The notes under the pieces are model-generated. The model was not told the DNA's origin, made no database searches, and saw nothing but the letters and a program-made list of their open reading frames with translations. Shown here piece after piece: positions 51,250 to 60,028 of a DNA stretch of 60,028 nucleotides. Numbering within the stretch: the stretch's first letter is position 1; each line of letters starts with the position of its first letter. The stretch comes from UBA5603 sp964501315 (GTDB taxonomy: Bacteria; Bacillota_I; Bacilli_A; Izemoplasmatales; Hujiaoplasmataceae). The stretch spans positions 1-60,028 of the forward strand of contig CAZCSO010000011.1 in the NCBI GenBank assembly GCA_964501315.1. Direction: 5' to 3'. The position numbers were made by a program, and so were the translations under genes.

Positions 51250-52254
51250 ATGGGAGTAATCTCCATGAAAGGCCTGTTAGAAGCAGGTGTGCATTTCGGG
51301 CATCAAACCCGTCGTTGGAATCCGAAAATGGCGAAGTATATCTACACGTCCAGAAACGGAATCCACATCATCGATTTACAAAAAACGAGCGATTGCATCG
51401 ACGTTGCTTACAAAGCAATGTTTGACATCGCTGCAGCCGAAGGAAAGGTTCTGTTCATCGGCACGAAGAAACAATCACAAGAACCGGTTAAAGAAGAAGC
51501 TATCCGCAGCGGTCAATACTACGTTGACAAACGTTGGTTAGGCGGAACGCTCACCAATTTTAAAACGATTAAGAAATCCATTAAACGCCTTCAAGATCTT
51601 TACAAAATGGAAAAAGACGGCACATTCGCTGTTTTACCCAAAAAAGAAGTTATCAACTTACGTAAGGAAATGGACCGTTTAGAAAAATTCTTAGGTGGAA
51701 TCAAAGAAATGAAGAACATTCCTCAAGCCATCTTCATTATCGATCCACGCAAAGAACGCAATGCAATTTTAGAAGCTCGCAAATTATCGATTCCGGTATT
51801 CGGAATTGTTGATACGAACTGTGATCCCGATGACGTTGATTACATCATTCCTGCCAATGACGACGCCTTAAGAAGCGTCAAACTAATCGTTTCCAAAATG
51901 GCTGATGCCATTATCGAAGCCAACGGTGGCGTATCCTTAGATCAAGAAGTTGCCGAAGAAGAAGAAAAAGTCATCGATTCTGAAGAAGAAGAAAAAGAAA
52001 TCGTTGAAAAACCACAACCCAGAGTTGAAAAGAAAGCCAAAGTAGCTCAACCGGTTGTTGAAAAAGAAGTCAAAGTAGACGTAAAAGAAACGAAAGTTGA
52101 AGTTAAAGAAACCAAAGTTAACGTTGTTGTGGAAGAACCGAAGTTGGATCTTGAAAGCATGACCGTTACCGATCTTAAGAAACTAGCCAAAGAAAGAGGC
52201 CTTAAAGGCTACTCTACCTTAGTTAAAGCTGACTTGATCGAAGCCTTGAAATAA
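51250..52254 (+). CDS. rpsB: 30S ribosomal protein S2 with SAP/Rho-N-like C-terminal extension
   Basis: S2 binds the back of the small subunit and recruits S1-like proteins. Residues 1-232 are a normal S2: MGVISMKGLLEAGVHFGHQT, RRWNPKMAKYI, KRWLGGTLTNF, FIIDPRKE and DTNCDPDDVDYIIPANDDA. The protein then continues to 334, about 100 residues beyond usual: an acidic and lysine/valine-rich linker (233-300) with a KVDVKET-type repeat, then SMTVTDLKKLAKERGLKGY...LIEALK (303-334), which looks like a SAP or Rho N-terminal helix-extended-loop-helix domain. The frame opens upstream, but AGAGGAGG and the family N terminus fix the ATG at 51250. Confidence 0.96.
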   Translation: MGVISMKGLLEAGVHFGHQTRRWNPKMAKYIYTSRNGIHIIDLQKTSDCIDVAYKAMFDIAAAEGKVLFIGTKKQSQEPVKEEAIRSGQYYVDKRWLGGTLTNFKTIKKSIKRLQDLYKMEKDGTFAVLPKKEVINLRKEMDRLEKFLGGIKEMKNIPQAIFIIDPRKERNAILEARKLSIPVFGIVDTNCDPDDVDYIIPANDDALRSVKLIVSKMADAIIEANGGVSLDQEVAEEEEKVIDSEEEEKEIVEKPQPRVEKKAKVAQPVVEKEVKVDVKETKVEVKETKVNVVVEEPKLDLESMTVTDLKKLAKERGLKGYSTLVKADLIEALK

Positions 52255-52258
52255 TGCC

Positions 52259-52289
52259 AAAATAGGGGGCGAGTGAGCCTCCTATTTTT
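52259..52289 (+). terminator. Terminator of rpsB
   Basis: AAAATAGG pairs with CCTATTTT, with more G-C pairing inside after a bulge, then a short T run. It starts 5 bases after the rpsB stop; readthrough into tsf is possible. Confidence 0.7.
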
Positions 52290-52301
52290 AAAGAATTGGC
52301 A

Positions 52302-52330
52302 TTGTCTAAACCCAAAAGATATGATAATAT
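52302..52330 (+). promoter_or_regulatory. Promoter of tsf
   Basis: TTGTCT (52302-52307), 17-base spacer, TAATAT (52325-52330) with an extended minus-10 TGA. It lets tsf be made apart from rpsB. Confidence 0.6.
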
Positions 52331-52358
52331 AAATATAGTGTATTTAGGAGGAATTAAA

Positions 52359-53249
52359 ATGGAAATTACTGCTAGTTTAGTTAAAGAACTTAGAGATAAA
52401 ACCGGTGCCGGCATGATGGATTGCAAAAAAGCATTGATGGCTACCGAAGGCGACATTGCATTAGCCGTAGACTGGTTACGTGAAAAAGGCATTGCCAAAG
52501 CGGAAAAGAAAGCATCAAGAGTCGCTGCTGAAGGCGTTGCAAAAATCGCAATCGATGGCAACAAAGCCGTCCTTTTCGAATTAAACTGCGAAACTGATTT
52601 CGTTGCTAATAACGAAAAATTTGCGAACCTTGTTGAAGCCGTTGCTTCAGTTTTGATTGCTTCAGACGCCTCAACGACCGAAGCGGCGTTAGAATTATCC
52701 GTTAATGGAAAAACGTTGAAAGAAATGTTGTTAGAAGCCGTATCCAGTATCGGCGAAAACATTACGCTTCGCAATGTCCAAGTTATTCAAAAAACCGATG
52801 ACCAAGTGTTTGGTCACTATTCCCATATGGGTGGCAAAATTGTTTCGTTGGCAATCTTAAACGGCGGCGATCAAGATACCGCTAAAGACATTTCCATGCA
52901 CGTTGCCGCCATGGCTCCACGCTTCTTACAATCCAGCGATATTTCAGCTGAAGAATTGGCTCACGAACGTGAAGTGTTGACGAAAACGGCATTAAATGAA
53001 AATGCTGAATCCGAAAAACCAAAACCAGAAGCCATCATCATTAAAATGATTGAAGGCCGTTTGGCAAAAAACATGAAAGAAATTTGCTTGTTATACCAAC
53101 CATTCGTCAAGAACCCAGATCTTACTGTTGAAGCGTATGTTTCCAGCAAAGGTGGAAAAGTTGCTGCTTTTAAACGTTTAGCAGTGGGCGAAGGCATTGA
53201 AAAGAAAGAAGAAAATTTTGCCGAAGAAGTCATGGCTGCCGTAAAGTAA
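52359..53249 (+). CDS. tsf: Elongation factor Ts
   Basis: EF-Ts releases GDP from EF-Tu. The 296-residue protein starts MEITASLVKELRDKTGAGMM (in part) with the N-terminal UBA-like domain, DCKKAL, and the core ELNCETDFVANNEKF. TTAGGAGGAATT places the start at ATG 52359; the frame is open upstream without similarity. The rpsB-tsf-pyrH-frr order is the classic one. Confidence 0.97.
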   Translation: MEITASLVKELRDKTGAGMMDCKKALMATEGDIALAVDWLREKGIAKAEKKASRVAAEGVAKIAIDGNKAVLFELNCETDFVANNEKFANLVEAVASVLIASDASTTEAALELSVNGKTLKEMLLEAVSSIGENITLRNVQVIQKTDDQVFGHYSHMGGKIVSLAILNGGDQDTAKDISMHVAAMAPRFLQSSDISAEELAHEREVLTKTALNENAESEKPKPEAIIIKMIEGRLAKNMKEICLLYQPFVKNPDLTVEAYVSSKGGKVAAFKRLAVGEGIEKKEENFAEEVMAAVK

Positions 53250-53259
53250 TAACCGATTG

Positions 53260-53289
53260 AGGACACTTTTTTAATGTGTCCTTTATTTT
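53260..53289 (+). terminator. Terminator or attenuator after tsf
   Basis: AGGACAC pairs with GTGTCCT around a T-rich loop, then TTTATTTTC. No promoter is visible between it and pyrH, so pyrH-frr probably relies on readthrough. Confidence 0.7.
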
Positions 53290-53310
53290 CATTATGAAAG
53301 GGGATAAGAC

Positions 53311-54024
53311 ATGAAAAAAATTGTAATGATTAAGTTGAGTGGCGAAGCGATGGCCGGTAAATCTGGCATCGGGATTGATCCACTCGTCGTTAAATCCATC
53401 GCTCATGAAATCAAAGAAGCGTACGATCTTAACATTTGCGAAATTGGTATCGTCATCGGCGGAGGGAATATCTTCCGTGGCAGATTGGCAACCGAAATGG
53501 GAATTGAACGATCCAGCGCTGATTACATGGGAATGATTGGAACCATTATCAACTCCTTGGCATTGCAAAGTTCTTTAGAAGCATTAGGGGTCGAAACACG
53601 CGTCATGTCTTCCATCAATATTCCGCAAGTGTGTGAACCCTATATTCAACGAAAAGCAATCAGTCATTTGGAAAAAAACCGGATTGTGATCTTCGGTGGC
53701 GGTACGGGTAACCCGTATTTTTCTACCGACACAACGGCAGCTTTGCGAGCCGCTGAAGTGAATGCATCCATCATTTACATGGCTAAAAATGGAATTGATG
53801 GCGTGTATGATCAAGATCCCAAACACAATCATGGCGCAAAGAAATACGAATCCTTAACCCATCAAGACGTTTTGCAACAACAATTGATGGTGATGGATTC
53901 TACCGCTGCGGCACTATGCCATGATAACAACATCGATATTTGTGTCTTTGATATGAACGTAAAAGGCAACATTAAGCGGGTCATTATGGGGGAACCAATC
54001 GGTACCATGATCCGTAAACAATAA
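53311..54024 (+). CDS. pyrH: UMP kinase
   Basis: PyrH phosphorylates UMP to UDP. The 237-residue amino acid kinase-fold protein has MIKLSGEAMAG, IVIGGGNIFRG, FGGGTGNPYFSTDTTAALRA (in part), NGIDGVYDQDPK and the end DMNVKGNIKRVI. GAAAGGGG precedes the ATG. frr starts 13 bases later. Confidence 0.97.
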   Translation: MKKIVMIKLSGEAMAGKSGIGIDPLVVKSIAHEIKEAYDLNICEIGIVIGGGNIFRGRLATEMGIERSSADYMGMIGTIINSLALQSSLEALGVETRVMSSINIPQVCEPYIQRKAISHLEKNRIVIFGGGTGNPYFSTDTTAALRAAEVNASIIYMAKNGIDGVYDQDPKHNHGAKKYESLTHQDVLQQQLMVMDSTAAALCHDNNIDICVFDMNVKGNIKRVIMGEPIGTMIRKQ

Positions 54025-54037
54025 AGGAGGAACGTCT

Positions 54038-54595
54038 ATGCCAGAAATGATTTTAATGAACGCAGAAGAAAGAATGGAGCATACGATTGATGCTTTACAT
54101 CGTGAATTTTCCACGGTAAGAAGTGGTCGTGCAAACCCCAAAATGTTCGAACGCGTCACGGTTGATTATTATGGAGCCGATAGTCCCATTAATCAAGTCG
54201 CTGCCATTACCGTACCAGAAGGCAATCAACTCTACATTAAACCGTACGACAAATCGTTGCTTCAAAAAATTGAAAAGGCTATTTTTGCAGCCAATCTTGG
54301 AGTCACACCCACCAACGACGGTGTCGGTATTCGCATTGTGTTGCCGCAAATGACCGAAGAACGACGGAAGGAAAATGTCAAAACCATCCACAAGATGGCT
54401 GAAGATAACAAAGTCGCGATTCGAAACATTCGTCGAGATGCCATTACCGAAGTGAAGAAATTGGAAAAAGATAAGAAATTATCGGAAGATGACTCAGCTT
54501 ATTGGCAAGAAGAAGTTCAGAAGTTGACCGATAAATTCATTGAGAAAATCGATCAAGTCTTCACTGAAAAAGAAAAAGATATCATGCATATATAA
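54038..54595 (+). CDS. frr: Ribosome recycling factor
   Basis: RRF splits post-termination ribosomes with EF-G. The 185-residue protein has the three-helix-bundle signature: FSTVRSGRANPKMFERV, VDYYGADSPINQVAAI, and LPQMTEERRKENVK followed by RNIRRDA. AAGGAGGAACG spaces correctly for the ATG at 54038. Its stop codon opens the terminator stem. Confidence 0.97.
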   Translation: MPEMILMNAEERMEHTIDALHREFSTVRSGRANPKMFERVTVDYYGADSPINQVAAITVPEGNQLYIKPYDKSLLQKIEKAIFAANLGVTPTNDGVGIRIVLPQMTEERRKENVKTIHKMAEDNKVAIRNIRRDAITEVKKLEKDKKLSEDDSAYWQEEVQKLTDKFIEKIDQVFTEKEKDIMHI

Positions 54596-54619
54596 GACTA
54601 GTTTTCTAGTCTTATTTTT
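54593..54619 (+). terminator. Terminator at the frr stop
   Basis: TAAGACTAG pairs with CTAGTCTTA around TTTT, then TTTTT. The first three bases are the frr stop codon. Confidence 0.88.
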
Positions 54620-54626
54620 CTAGATA

Positions 54627-54656
54627 TGGTCAATAATGATCGACTTGGTGTATAAT
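54627..54656 (+). promoter_or_regulatory. Promoter of uppS-cdsA-dxr-rseP
   Basis: TGGTCA (54627-54632), 18-base spacer, perfect TATAAT (54651-54656), 25 bases before uppS. Confidence 0.7.
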
Positions 54657-54680
54657 AGAATAAGTTAGGAGCGATTCGTT

Positions 54681-55409
54681 ATGATGTTTAGAAAAAAACA
54701 AACAATCACAATTCCCAAACATTTAGCCATTATACTAGATGGTAACGGACGTTGGGCAAAACAACGTGGCATGACCCGAACGCAAGGACATCAAGCGGGA
54801 ATTGAGAATATTCGACGCATGACGCTGCTCTGCCAAGAGATGGGCGTTCAGGTATTGTCGGTCTACGCATTTTCGACCGAGAACTGGAATCGTCCTCAAG
54901 CAGAGGTCGATTATTTGATGACAATGCCGTCTGAATTTGAAAAAAAATTCAGTGCTGACTTTGAAAAAAATGATGTTAAGGTTATGTTCAGTGGTCGCAA
55001 AACGAAGTTATCGAAAGAGAATCTTGAGATTTTAGAACGACTAACGACTTCGACCGCACATCGAAAAGGCATTATTCTTAATGTTTGTTTCGATTACGGA
55101 TCGTATACTGAATTGACGGAAGCGGTTCAAGTTATTGCTTCAAAAGTCAAAAATGAGATGTTGGCGGTCGAAGAGATTACACCGCAGACAATCACCGATC
55201 ATTTGTATACAAAAGATTTACCACCACTCGACTTATTGATTCGAACGTCAGGCGAGTTGCGTTTATCGAATTTCTTATTATGGCAAGCCGCTTACGCCGA
55301 ATTTTATTTTACACCCGTTCATTGGCCGGCTTTCGGACGCAATGAATTAGTTAAAGCATTTGAATCGTACGGTCAACGCCATCGCCGTTTTGGCGCTATC
55401 AAGGAGTGA
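54681..55409 (+). CDS. uppS: Undecaprenyl diphosphate synthase
   Basis: UppS extends farnesyl diphosphate to the C55 lipid carrier for wall polymers. The 242-residue cis-prenyltransferase has LAIILDGNGRWAKQRG with the catalytic aspartate, GHQAGIENI, AFSTENWNRP and LLIRTSGELRLSNFL. AGGAG fits the ATG at 54681; a second ATG follows at once. Presence of uppS, with rseP, argues for a lineage that still makes undecaprenyl lipid. Confidence 0.95.
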   Translation: MMFRKKQTITIPKHLAIILDGNGRWAKQRGMTRTQGHQAGIENIRRMTLLCQEMGVQVLSVYAFSTENWNRPQAEVDYLMTMPSEFEKKFSADFEKNDVKVMFSGRKTKLSKENLEILERLTTSTAHRKGIILNVCFDYGSYTELTEAVQVIASKVKNEMLAVEEITPQTITDHLYTKDLPPLDLLIRTSGELRLSNFLLWQAAYAEFYFTPVHWPAFGRNELVKAFESYGQRHRRFGAIKE

Positions 55410-55414
55410 TTTCA

Positions 55415-56230
55415 TTGAATCAACGATTTTTAACGGCCATAGGCATGGCACTGGTTATGATTCCGATTCTTATCTTCGGAGATTATTTCATTATCTTTGA
55501 ACTTTTTTGCTGGTTACTGTCGATAGGCGCAGCCATCGAATTTCAAACGATGTTACACCATCAAAAACCGTTACCCACACTCTTGAAAATTACCAATATT
55601 GTGGCATCTTCGTTGCTGTATTGGGGTGTTGTGAGCGTCATGATTTTTGATGTTAACGCATTGGTTATTTTGTTAATCATCATCGGTGTTTTACTGATGA
55701 ATACCGTACTCATGATTTTTATCGAGGCGGTCACGCCTGATGATATCAGTCGCGGATTGTTATCGGTTCTTTATACAAGTTTAGGTTTTGCGGCGTTTGC
55801 CTATTTAAGGCAAGAGAGCATTTGGATGGTGGTCTTTGTACTGGCCATCGTCATGGGAACGGATATGGCAGCGTATTTCTTTGGAATCCGTTTTGGTAAA
55901 CATCGATTAGCGGTGAAAATTAGTCCCAAGAAAAGCATCGAAGGTGCCGTTGCTGGATTAGCATTTGGAATTCTTATTGGTACGCTATTGGGATACTTCA
56001 TGGATTTATTTGCAGGTCGATCGGTTTTCTTCTATTTGATGATTTCTCTGTGGATTTCAGTGATTGGTCAAATCGGTGATTTGGTCGCTTCAAAATTTAA
56101 ACGACAAGCACAAATCAAAGATTTCTCTCATATCTTTCCGGGTCATGGAGGTATTCTTGATCGCTTTGATTCATCGATGTTTGCGGCTTTACACCTTGTC
56201 ATGATTATGATTATTATTGGGTTGATTTAG
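55415..56230 (+). CDS. cdsA: Phosphatidate cytidylyltransferase
   Basis: CdsA makes CDP-diacylglycerol from phosphatidate and CTP. The 271-residue membrane protein has about eight helices and the C-terminal signature KISPKKSIEGAVAGL, GDLVASKFKRQAQIKDFS (in part) and PGHGGILDRFDS. A GTG at 55406 sits in the ribosome binding site AAGGAGTG, so the TTG at 55415, 8 bases after it, is the likely start. Confidence 0.94.
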   Translation: MNQRFLTAIGMALVMIPILIFGDYFIIFELFCWLLSIGAAIEFQTMLHHQKPLPTLLKITNIVASSLLYWGVVSVMIFDVNALVILLIIIGVLLMNTVLMIFIEAVTPDDISRGLLSVLYTSLGFAAFAYLRQESIWMVVFVLAIVMGTDMAAYFFGIRFGKHRLAVKISPKKSIEGAVAGLAFGILIGTLLGYFMDLFAGRSVFFYLMISLWISVIGQIGDLVASKFKRQAQIKDFSHIFPGHGGILDRFDSSMFAALHLVMIMIIIGLI

Positions 56231-56231
56231 T

Positions 56232-57392
56232 ATGAAAACACTCTATTTGTTGGGTGCTACGGGATCGATTGGACGTCAAACCCTCGATATCGTTCGTCAA
56301 AATCCAACTGAATTTAAAATAGGATCGCTGACTGCGAATCATCGAATTGATGATTTGATAACGCTCATTGACGAATTTCATCCAGCGTATGTTTCAGTGG
56401 GCGAAATGAACGATGCAAAGCTTCTTCAAGAACGATTCCCGACACTTCATGTTGGTTGGGGAGAAGACGGATTAATACAAGCAGCTACTTATCAACCGGA
56501 TGATCAATACGGACTATTGGTCAATGCATTGGTCGGAATCGTCGGACTGTTACCAACGGTCAAAGCCATTGAAATCAAGCGAACCATTGCGCTGGCAAAC
56601 AAAGAAACCCTGGTTGTAGCCGGTGACATTATCAATGAACTATTAACAACCCATGGTGTCGAACTTTATCCCATTGATTCTGAACATTCCGCCATTTGGC
56701 AGTGTTTACGGGGTGAAGATTATAAAACGATATCAAAATTAATCATTACGGCCAGCGGGGGTAGTTTTCGCGATTACGTCCGGAGTCATCTAGAGTCCGT
56801 GACGGTCGAAGAAGCACTAAGCCACCCGAATTGGTCGATGGGAGATAAAATTACCATTGATTCGGCAACGATGATGAACAAAGGATTTGAAGTCATCGAA
56901 GCCCATCATTTGTTTCATCTTCCACCAGAAGCCATTGAGACGGTTATACACCGTGAGAGCATCATTCATTCGATGGTGGAATTTACGGATCATTCGATTA
57001 TTGCACAACTATCCGATCACGATATGCATCTTCCCATCTCATACGCATTGTTTTATCCTCAGCGAAGAGAAAATCAAGTTCAATCTTTGAATTGGACAAA
57101 ACTCAAACAATTGACGTTTTCAGACGTATCGTTTACGCGTTATCCGTGTTTAGGTTATGCCTATGATGCTTTAAAACGGGGTGGGAATGCACCGGCAATA
57201 CTGAATGCGGCCAATGAAGCGGCAGTGGATTTGTTTTTAAAAAGAAACATTTCCTTTTTAGAAATTGAAACGATTGTGGGTCAAGCCATTTTGAACAACG
57301 ATTGGATTGAAAAACCAACACTGGATGAATTGCTAAAGACGGACCAAATCGTTAAAGCTGCCATTTACGAACATTATCTAACTAGAAGGTGA
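56232..57392 (+). CDS. dxr: 1-deoxy-D-xylulose 5-phosphate reductoisomerase
   Basis: Dxr makes 2-C-methylerythritol 4-phosphate with NADPH, the committed step of the non-mevalonate isoprenoid pathway that feeds UppS. The 386-residue protein has LLGATGSIGRQTLDI (NADPH), ALANKETLVVAG, the active-site PIDSEHSAIWQC, TASGGSFRD and TIDSATMMNKGFEVIEAH. It starts one base after cdsA. The uppS-cdsA-dxr-rseP order is widespread in bacteria. Confidence 0.97.
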   Translation: MKTLYLLGATGSIGRQTLDIVRQNPTEFKIGSLTANHRIDDLITLIDEFHPAYVSVGEMNDAKLLQERFPTLHVGWGEDGLIQAATYQPDDQYGLLVNALVGIVGLLPTVKAIEIKRTIALANKETLVVAGDIINELLTTHGVELYPIDSEHSAIWQCLRGEDYKTISKLIITASGGSFRDYVRSHLESVTVEEALSHPNWSMGDKITIDSATMMNKGFEVIEAHHLFHLPPEAIETVIHRESIIHSMVEFTDHSIIAQLSDHDMHLPISYALFYPQRRENQVQSLNWTKLKQLTFSDVSFTRYPCLGYAYDALKRGGNAPAILNAANEAAVDLFLKRNISFLEIETIVGQAILNNDWIEKPTLDELLKTDQIVKAAIYEHYLTRR

Positions 57393-57397
57393 TTATT

Positions 57398-58948
57398 ATG
57401 GGAATTTTACAAGTTATAGGAAATATACTGCTTTTCATCGTTGTTTTGTCAGTCGTCATCATTATTCATGAATTGGGTCATTTTTTCTTTGCGAAACGAG
57501 CCGGTATTCTCTGCCATGAATTTTCGTTGGGTATGGGGCCTCGGATTTGGAGTAAGAAAAAAGGTGAAACGACGTATTCGCTTCGAGCTTTTCCTTTAGG
57601 AGGCTTTGTCTCGATGGCGGGCGAGGAAATCAACAAAGACATCATTAAAGTCGGAGACACCGTTAAATTGATGTTTGATGAAACTCATCAGGTCAAACGG
57701 ATTATCCTAAAACCAAAAGCCAACACTTATAGCGATATTGAAAACACAGTGGTCGATAAAATTGATTTATGGGGTGAAAAGATGGCCCCGCTCTATATCA
57801 ACGACTACACGGTTCGACGAGATGCGTTTTACTTAATCGATGGGGTTGATTTACAAATCGCTCCCGAAGAACGTAATTTCAATACCAAGAACAAACGTCA
57901 ACGGTTTATGACGACGTTTGGCGGACCGATGATGAATCTCATTTTAGCGTTTGTTGTGTTCTTACTGATGGCACTTTTTTGGGGGGTTGGCGATCCAGCG
58001 AGTACCGTTATTAGCGAAGTCACAACGAATTCGCCGGCATCGTCAATTTTACAAGATGGTGATGAAATCATCGCAATCAACGGGGTTACCGTTTCATCGT
58101 GGAGTTTGGATAACGGATTGGCTTCCATTAATACCGAACTGAATAAGTACACACTTGAAGAAATCGTCTTTACCGTCGTACGTGACGGTCAAACCTTGGT
58201 ACTATCGCCCATTAAGAAACAAATGTTGTTCTACAATCTTGGCTTTACGAGCACAACGAACAGCGATGACTTAATCATCGGAACGCCGCTTTACAAAACG
58301 ACGGAATTGAAATCGGGAGACCGAATTATCTCGATTGACGGCGTAACCATGAATTCATGGCAAGACGTCATTGATTTTTCATCAACTTATGCAGGCTCAA
58401 CCGACGATGATCCCACCGTTATTGTCATAGATAGAAACGGTGAAACGAAAACCTTTGAATACGTCGCCTACAACGAAGATACGTTATCGGCAATGGGACA
58501 AGCTGCATTTTTGACGAGAGTCGGAATTGCCGGTTCTTCAAAATTTTCATTCTTTGGATCTTTTGAAGCTGCGTTTGCAAGTTTATACCGTTCCTCAATC
58601 TCGATTTACGCCACGTTGGGTTTGTTATTTACAAGCGATCAAGTTGGCATCGGTGATCTCTCTGGATTCGTGGGTATTTACTCGCTCACGTCCGAAGCCG
58701 CCAGCAACGGTCTTCAAAGCTTGTTATCGTGGATTGGTTTGTTATCGGTTAATTTAGGATTGGTTAATTTATTGCCGATTCCCGCTCTTGACGGTGGTCG
58801 ATTGGCGTTCATCGGTTACGAAGCCATATCGGGTAAAAAACCGAATCAGAAAGTCGAAAATCTACTTCATACAATTGTTCTATTCATGCTTTTTGGGTTA
58901 ATGATCTTCATTACCTACAAAGACATCTTGAGGCTGTTTGGAATTTAA
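57398..58948 (+). CDS. rseP: RseP/RasP-type site-2 membrane metalloprotease
   Basis: RseP cuts transmembrane segments of anti-sigma factors and remnant signal peptides. The 516-residue protein has the zinc motif HELGHFFFAKRAGI, the GEEINKD region, two PDZ-like domains (ILQDGDEIIAINGVTV and LKSGDRIISIDGVTM) and NLLPIPALDGGRL. It is longer than most family members because of a charged insert (about residues 75-160) before the second membrane helix. AAGGTG fits the ATG at 57398; GTG 57389 lies in it. Confidence 0.94.
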   Translation: MGILQVIGNILLFIVVLSVVIIIHELGHFFFAKRAGILCHEFSLGMGPRIWSKKKGETTYSLRAFPLGGFVSMAGEEINKDIIKVGDTVKLMFDETHQVKRIILKPKANTYSDIENTVVDKIDLWGEKMAPLYINDYTVRRDAFYLIDGVDLQIAPEERNFNTKNKRQRFMTTFGGPMMNLILAFVVFLLMALFWGVGDPASTVISEVTTNSPASSILQDGDEIIAINGVTVSSWSLDNGLASINTELNKYTLEEIVFTVVRDGQTLVLSPIKKQMLFYNLGFTSTTNSDDLIIGTPLYKTTELKSGDRIISIDGVTMNSWQDVIDFSSTYAGSTDDDPTVIVIDRNGETKTFEYVAYNEDTLSAMGQAAFLTRVGIAGSSKFSFFGSFEAAFASLYRSSISIYATLGLLFTSDQVGIGDLSGFVGIYSLTSEAASNGLQSLLSWIGLLSVNLGLVNLLPIPALDGGRLAFIGYEAISGKKPNQKVENLLHTIVLFMLFGLMIFITYKDILRLFGI

Positions 58949-58954
58949 CTATAC

Positions 58955-58982
58955 AAAACCAACCCAATCGGTTGGTTTTTTT
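58955..58982 (+). terminator. Terminator of uppS-cdsA-dxr-rseP
   Basis: A perfect 10-base-pair stem, AAAACCAACC against GGTTGGTTTT, with a 5-base loop and a T run. Confidence 0.92.
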
Positions 58983-59076
58983 ACGCTTTCACAATGGCTA
59001 AAGATAGGGTTTTTATGATTTATTTAATGGATAAGAAAGAAAAACAGAAAAGTTAAATTTTCCCGGTAAATAATAG

Positions 59077-59105
59077 TTGACTTAAAGAAATTGGTATGAT
59101 AGAAT
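59077..59105 (+). promoter_or_regulatory. Promoter of the second rRNA operon
   Basis: TTGACT (59077-59082), 17-base spacer, TAGAAT (59100-59105) with an extended minus-10 TGA. Only one promoter is apparent. Confidence 0.8.
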
Positions 59106-59219
59106 ATAAAAGCGCGCAAGAGAGAAAGCGGCGCACAGGTCTTTGAAAACTGAACAGAAAGCAAGTACAACAATAAACTTCGAAAACAAAAGAATGAGTT
59201 AAGAAAACAATTCATAAAA
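59106..59219 (+). other. Leader of the rRNA operon
   Basis: About 114 bases of untranslated leader. TCTTTGAAAACTGAACA (59140-59156) is the sequence common in front of Firmicutes 16S genes and belongs to antitermination and processing signals. GC-rich short repeats (AGCGCGC, GCGGCGC) lie just after the start site. No gene is seen in 58983-59219. Confidence 0.7.

Positions 59220-60028
<809 letters not shown>

Overview
The window is chromosomal DNA of a low-GC Gram-positive-type bacterium. Low-copy core genes sit in tight plus-strand operons with strong AGGAGG ribosome binding sites and TTGACA/TATAAT promoters. TGA is a stop codon (alr, arcA, arcB, ord), so the code is standard, not the mycoplasma code. 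A GdpP-L9 fusion of a kind I associate with Mollicutes, a soluble FtsK and short-protein choices suggest a Mollicutes-related lineage that keeps the standard code (Acholeplasma/Izemoplasma/Haloplasma-like). That placement is an inference from gene content only.

Layout: 1-360 is the end of one rRNA operon (23S tail, 5S, tRNA-Asn). 444-4958 is the str operon (rpsL, rpsG, fusA, then tuf). 5033-7996 holds an unknown membrane protein, tatD, ychF and pncC. 8029-15096 is replication and translation (rpsF-ssb-rpsR, a fused gdpP-rplI frame, dnaB, prfA, prmC). 15135-27329 is a 12 kb operon, alr-arcA-arcB-arcC-ord-ortA-ortB-oraS-oraE-glmL-like-orr. A minus-strand pair follows (Nudix hydrolase and a cation:proton antiporter under a fluoride riboswitch). 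Then come topA, ftsY-ylxM-ffh, an SRAP protein, a minus-strand Cof-type phosphatase, and a membrane protein-ftsK-lepB-rbgA-rnhB-phosphatase-tsaC run. 42515-51073 is rpiB-upp-atpZ-atpI-atpBEFHAGDC-dut. The end is rpsB, tsf, pyrH-frr, uppS-cdsA-dxr-rseP and the first 0.8 kb of a second 16S rRNA gene. No mobile element, CRISPR array or prophage was seen.

The most distinctive block is the arginine operon. Arginine deiminase, ornithine carbamoyltransferase and carbamate kinase give ATP, ammonia and ornithine. Instead of exporting ornithine, the same operon encodes racemisation, B12-dependent aminomutation, oxidation and thiolysis to acetyl-CoA and alanine, plus an alanine racemase at the head. A CcpA-type cre-like site lies inside the promoter.

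Other points that stand out: the ATP synthase c subunit has the full residue set of Na+-binding c rings; the antiporter is preceded by a fluoride (crcB) aptamer whose 3' strand is also the 5' arm of a terminator; ribosomal protein S2 carries a charged linker and a SAP/Rho-N-like tail; FtsK has lost its membrane domain while an overlapping upstream gene supplies a one-helix membrane protein; and the L9 coding region lies in frame behind GdpP but keeps its own perfect Shine-Dalgarno sequence.
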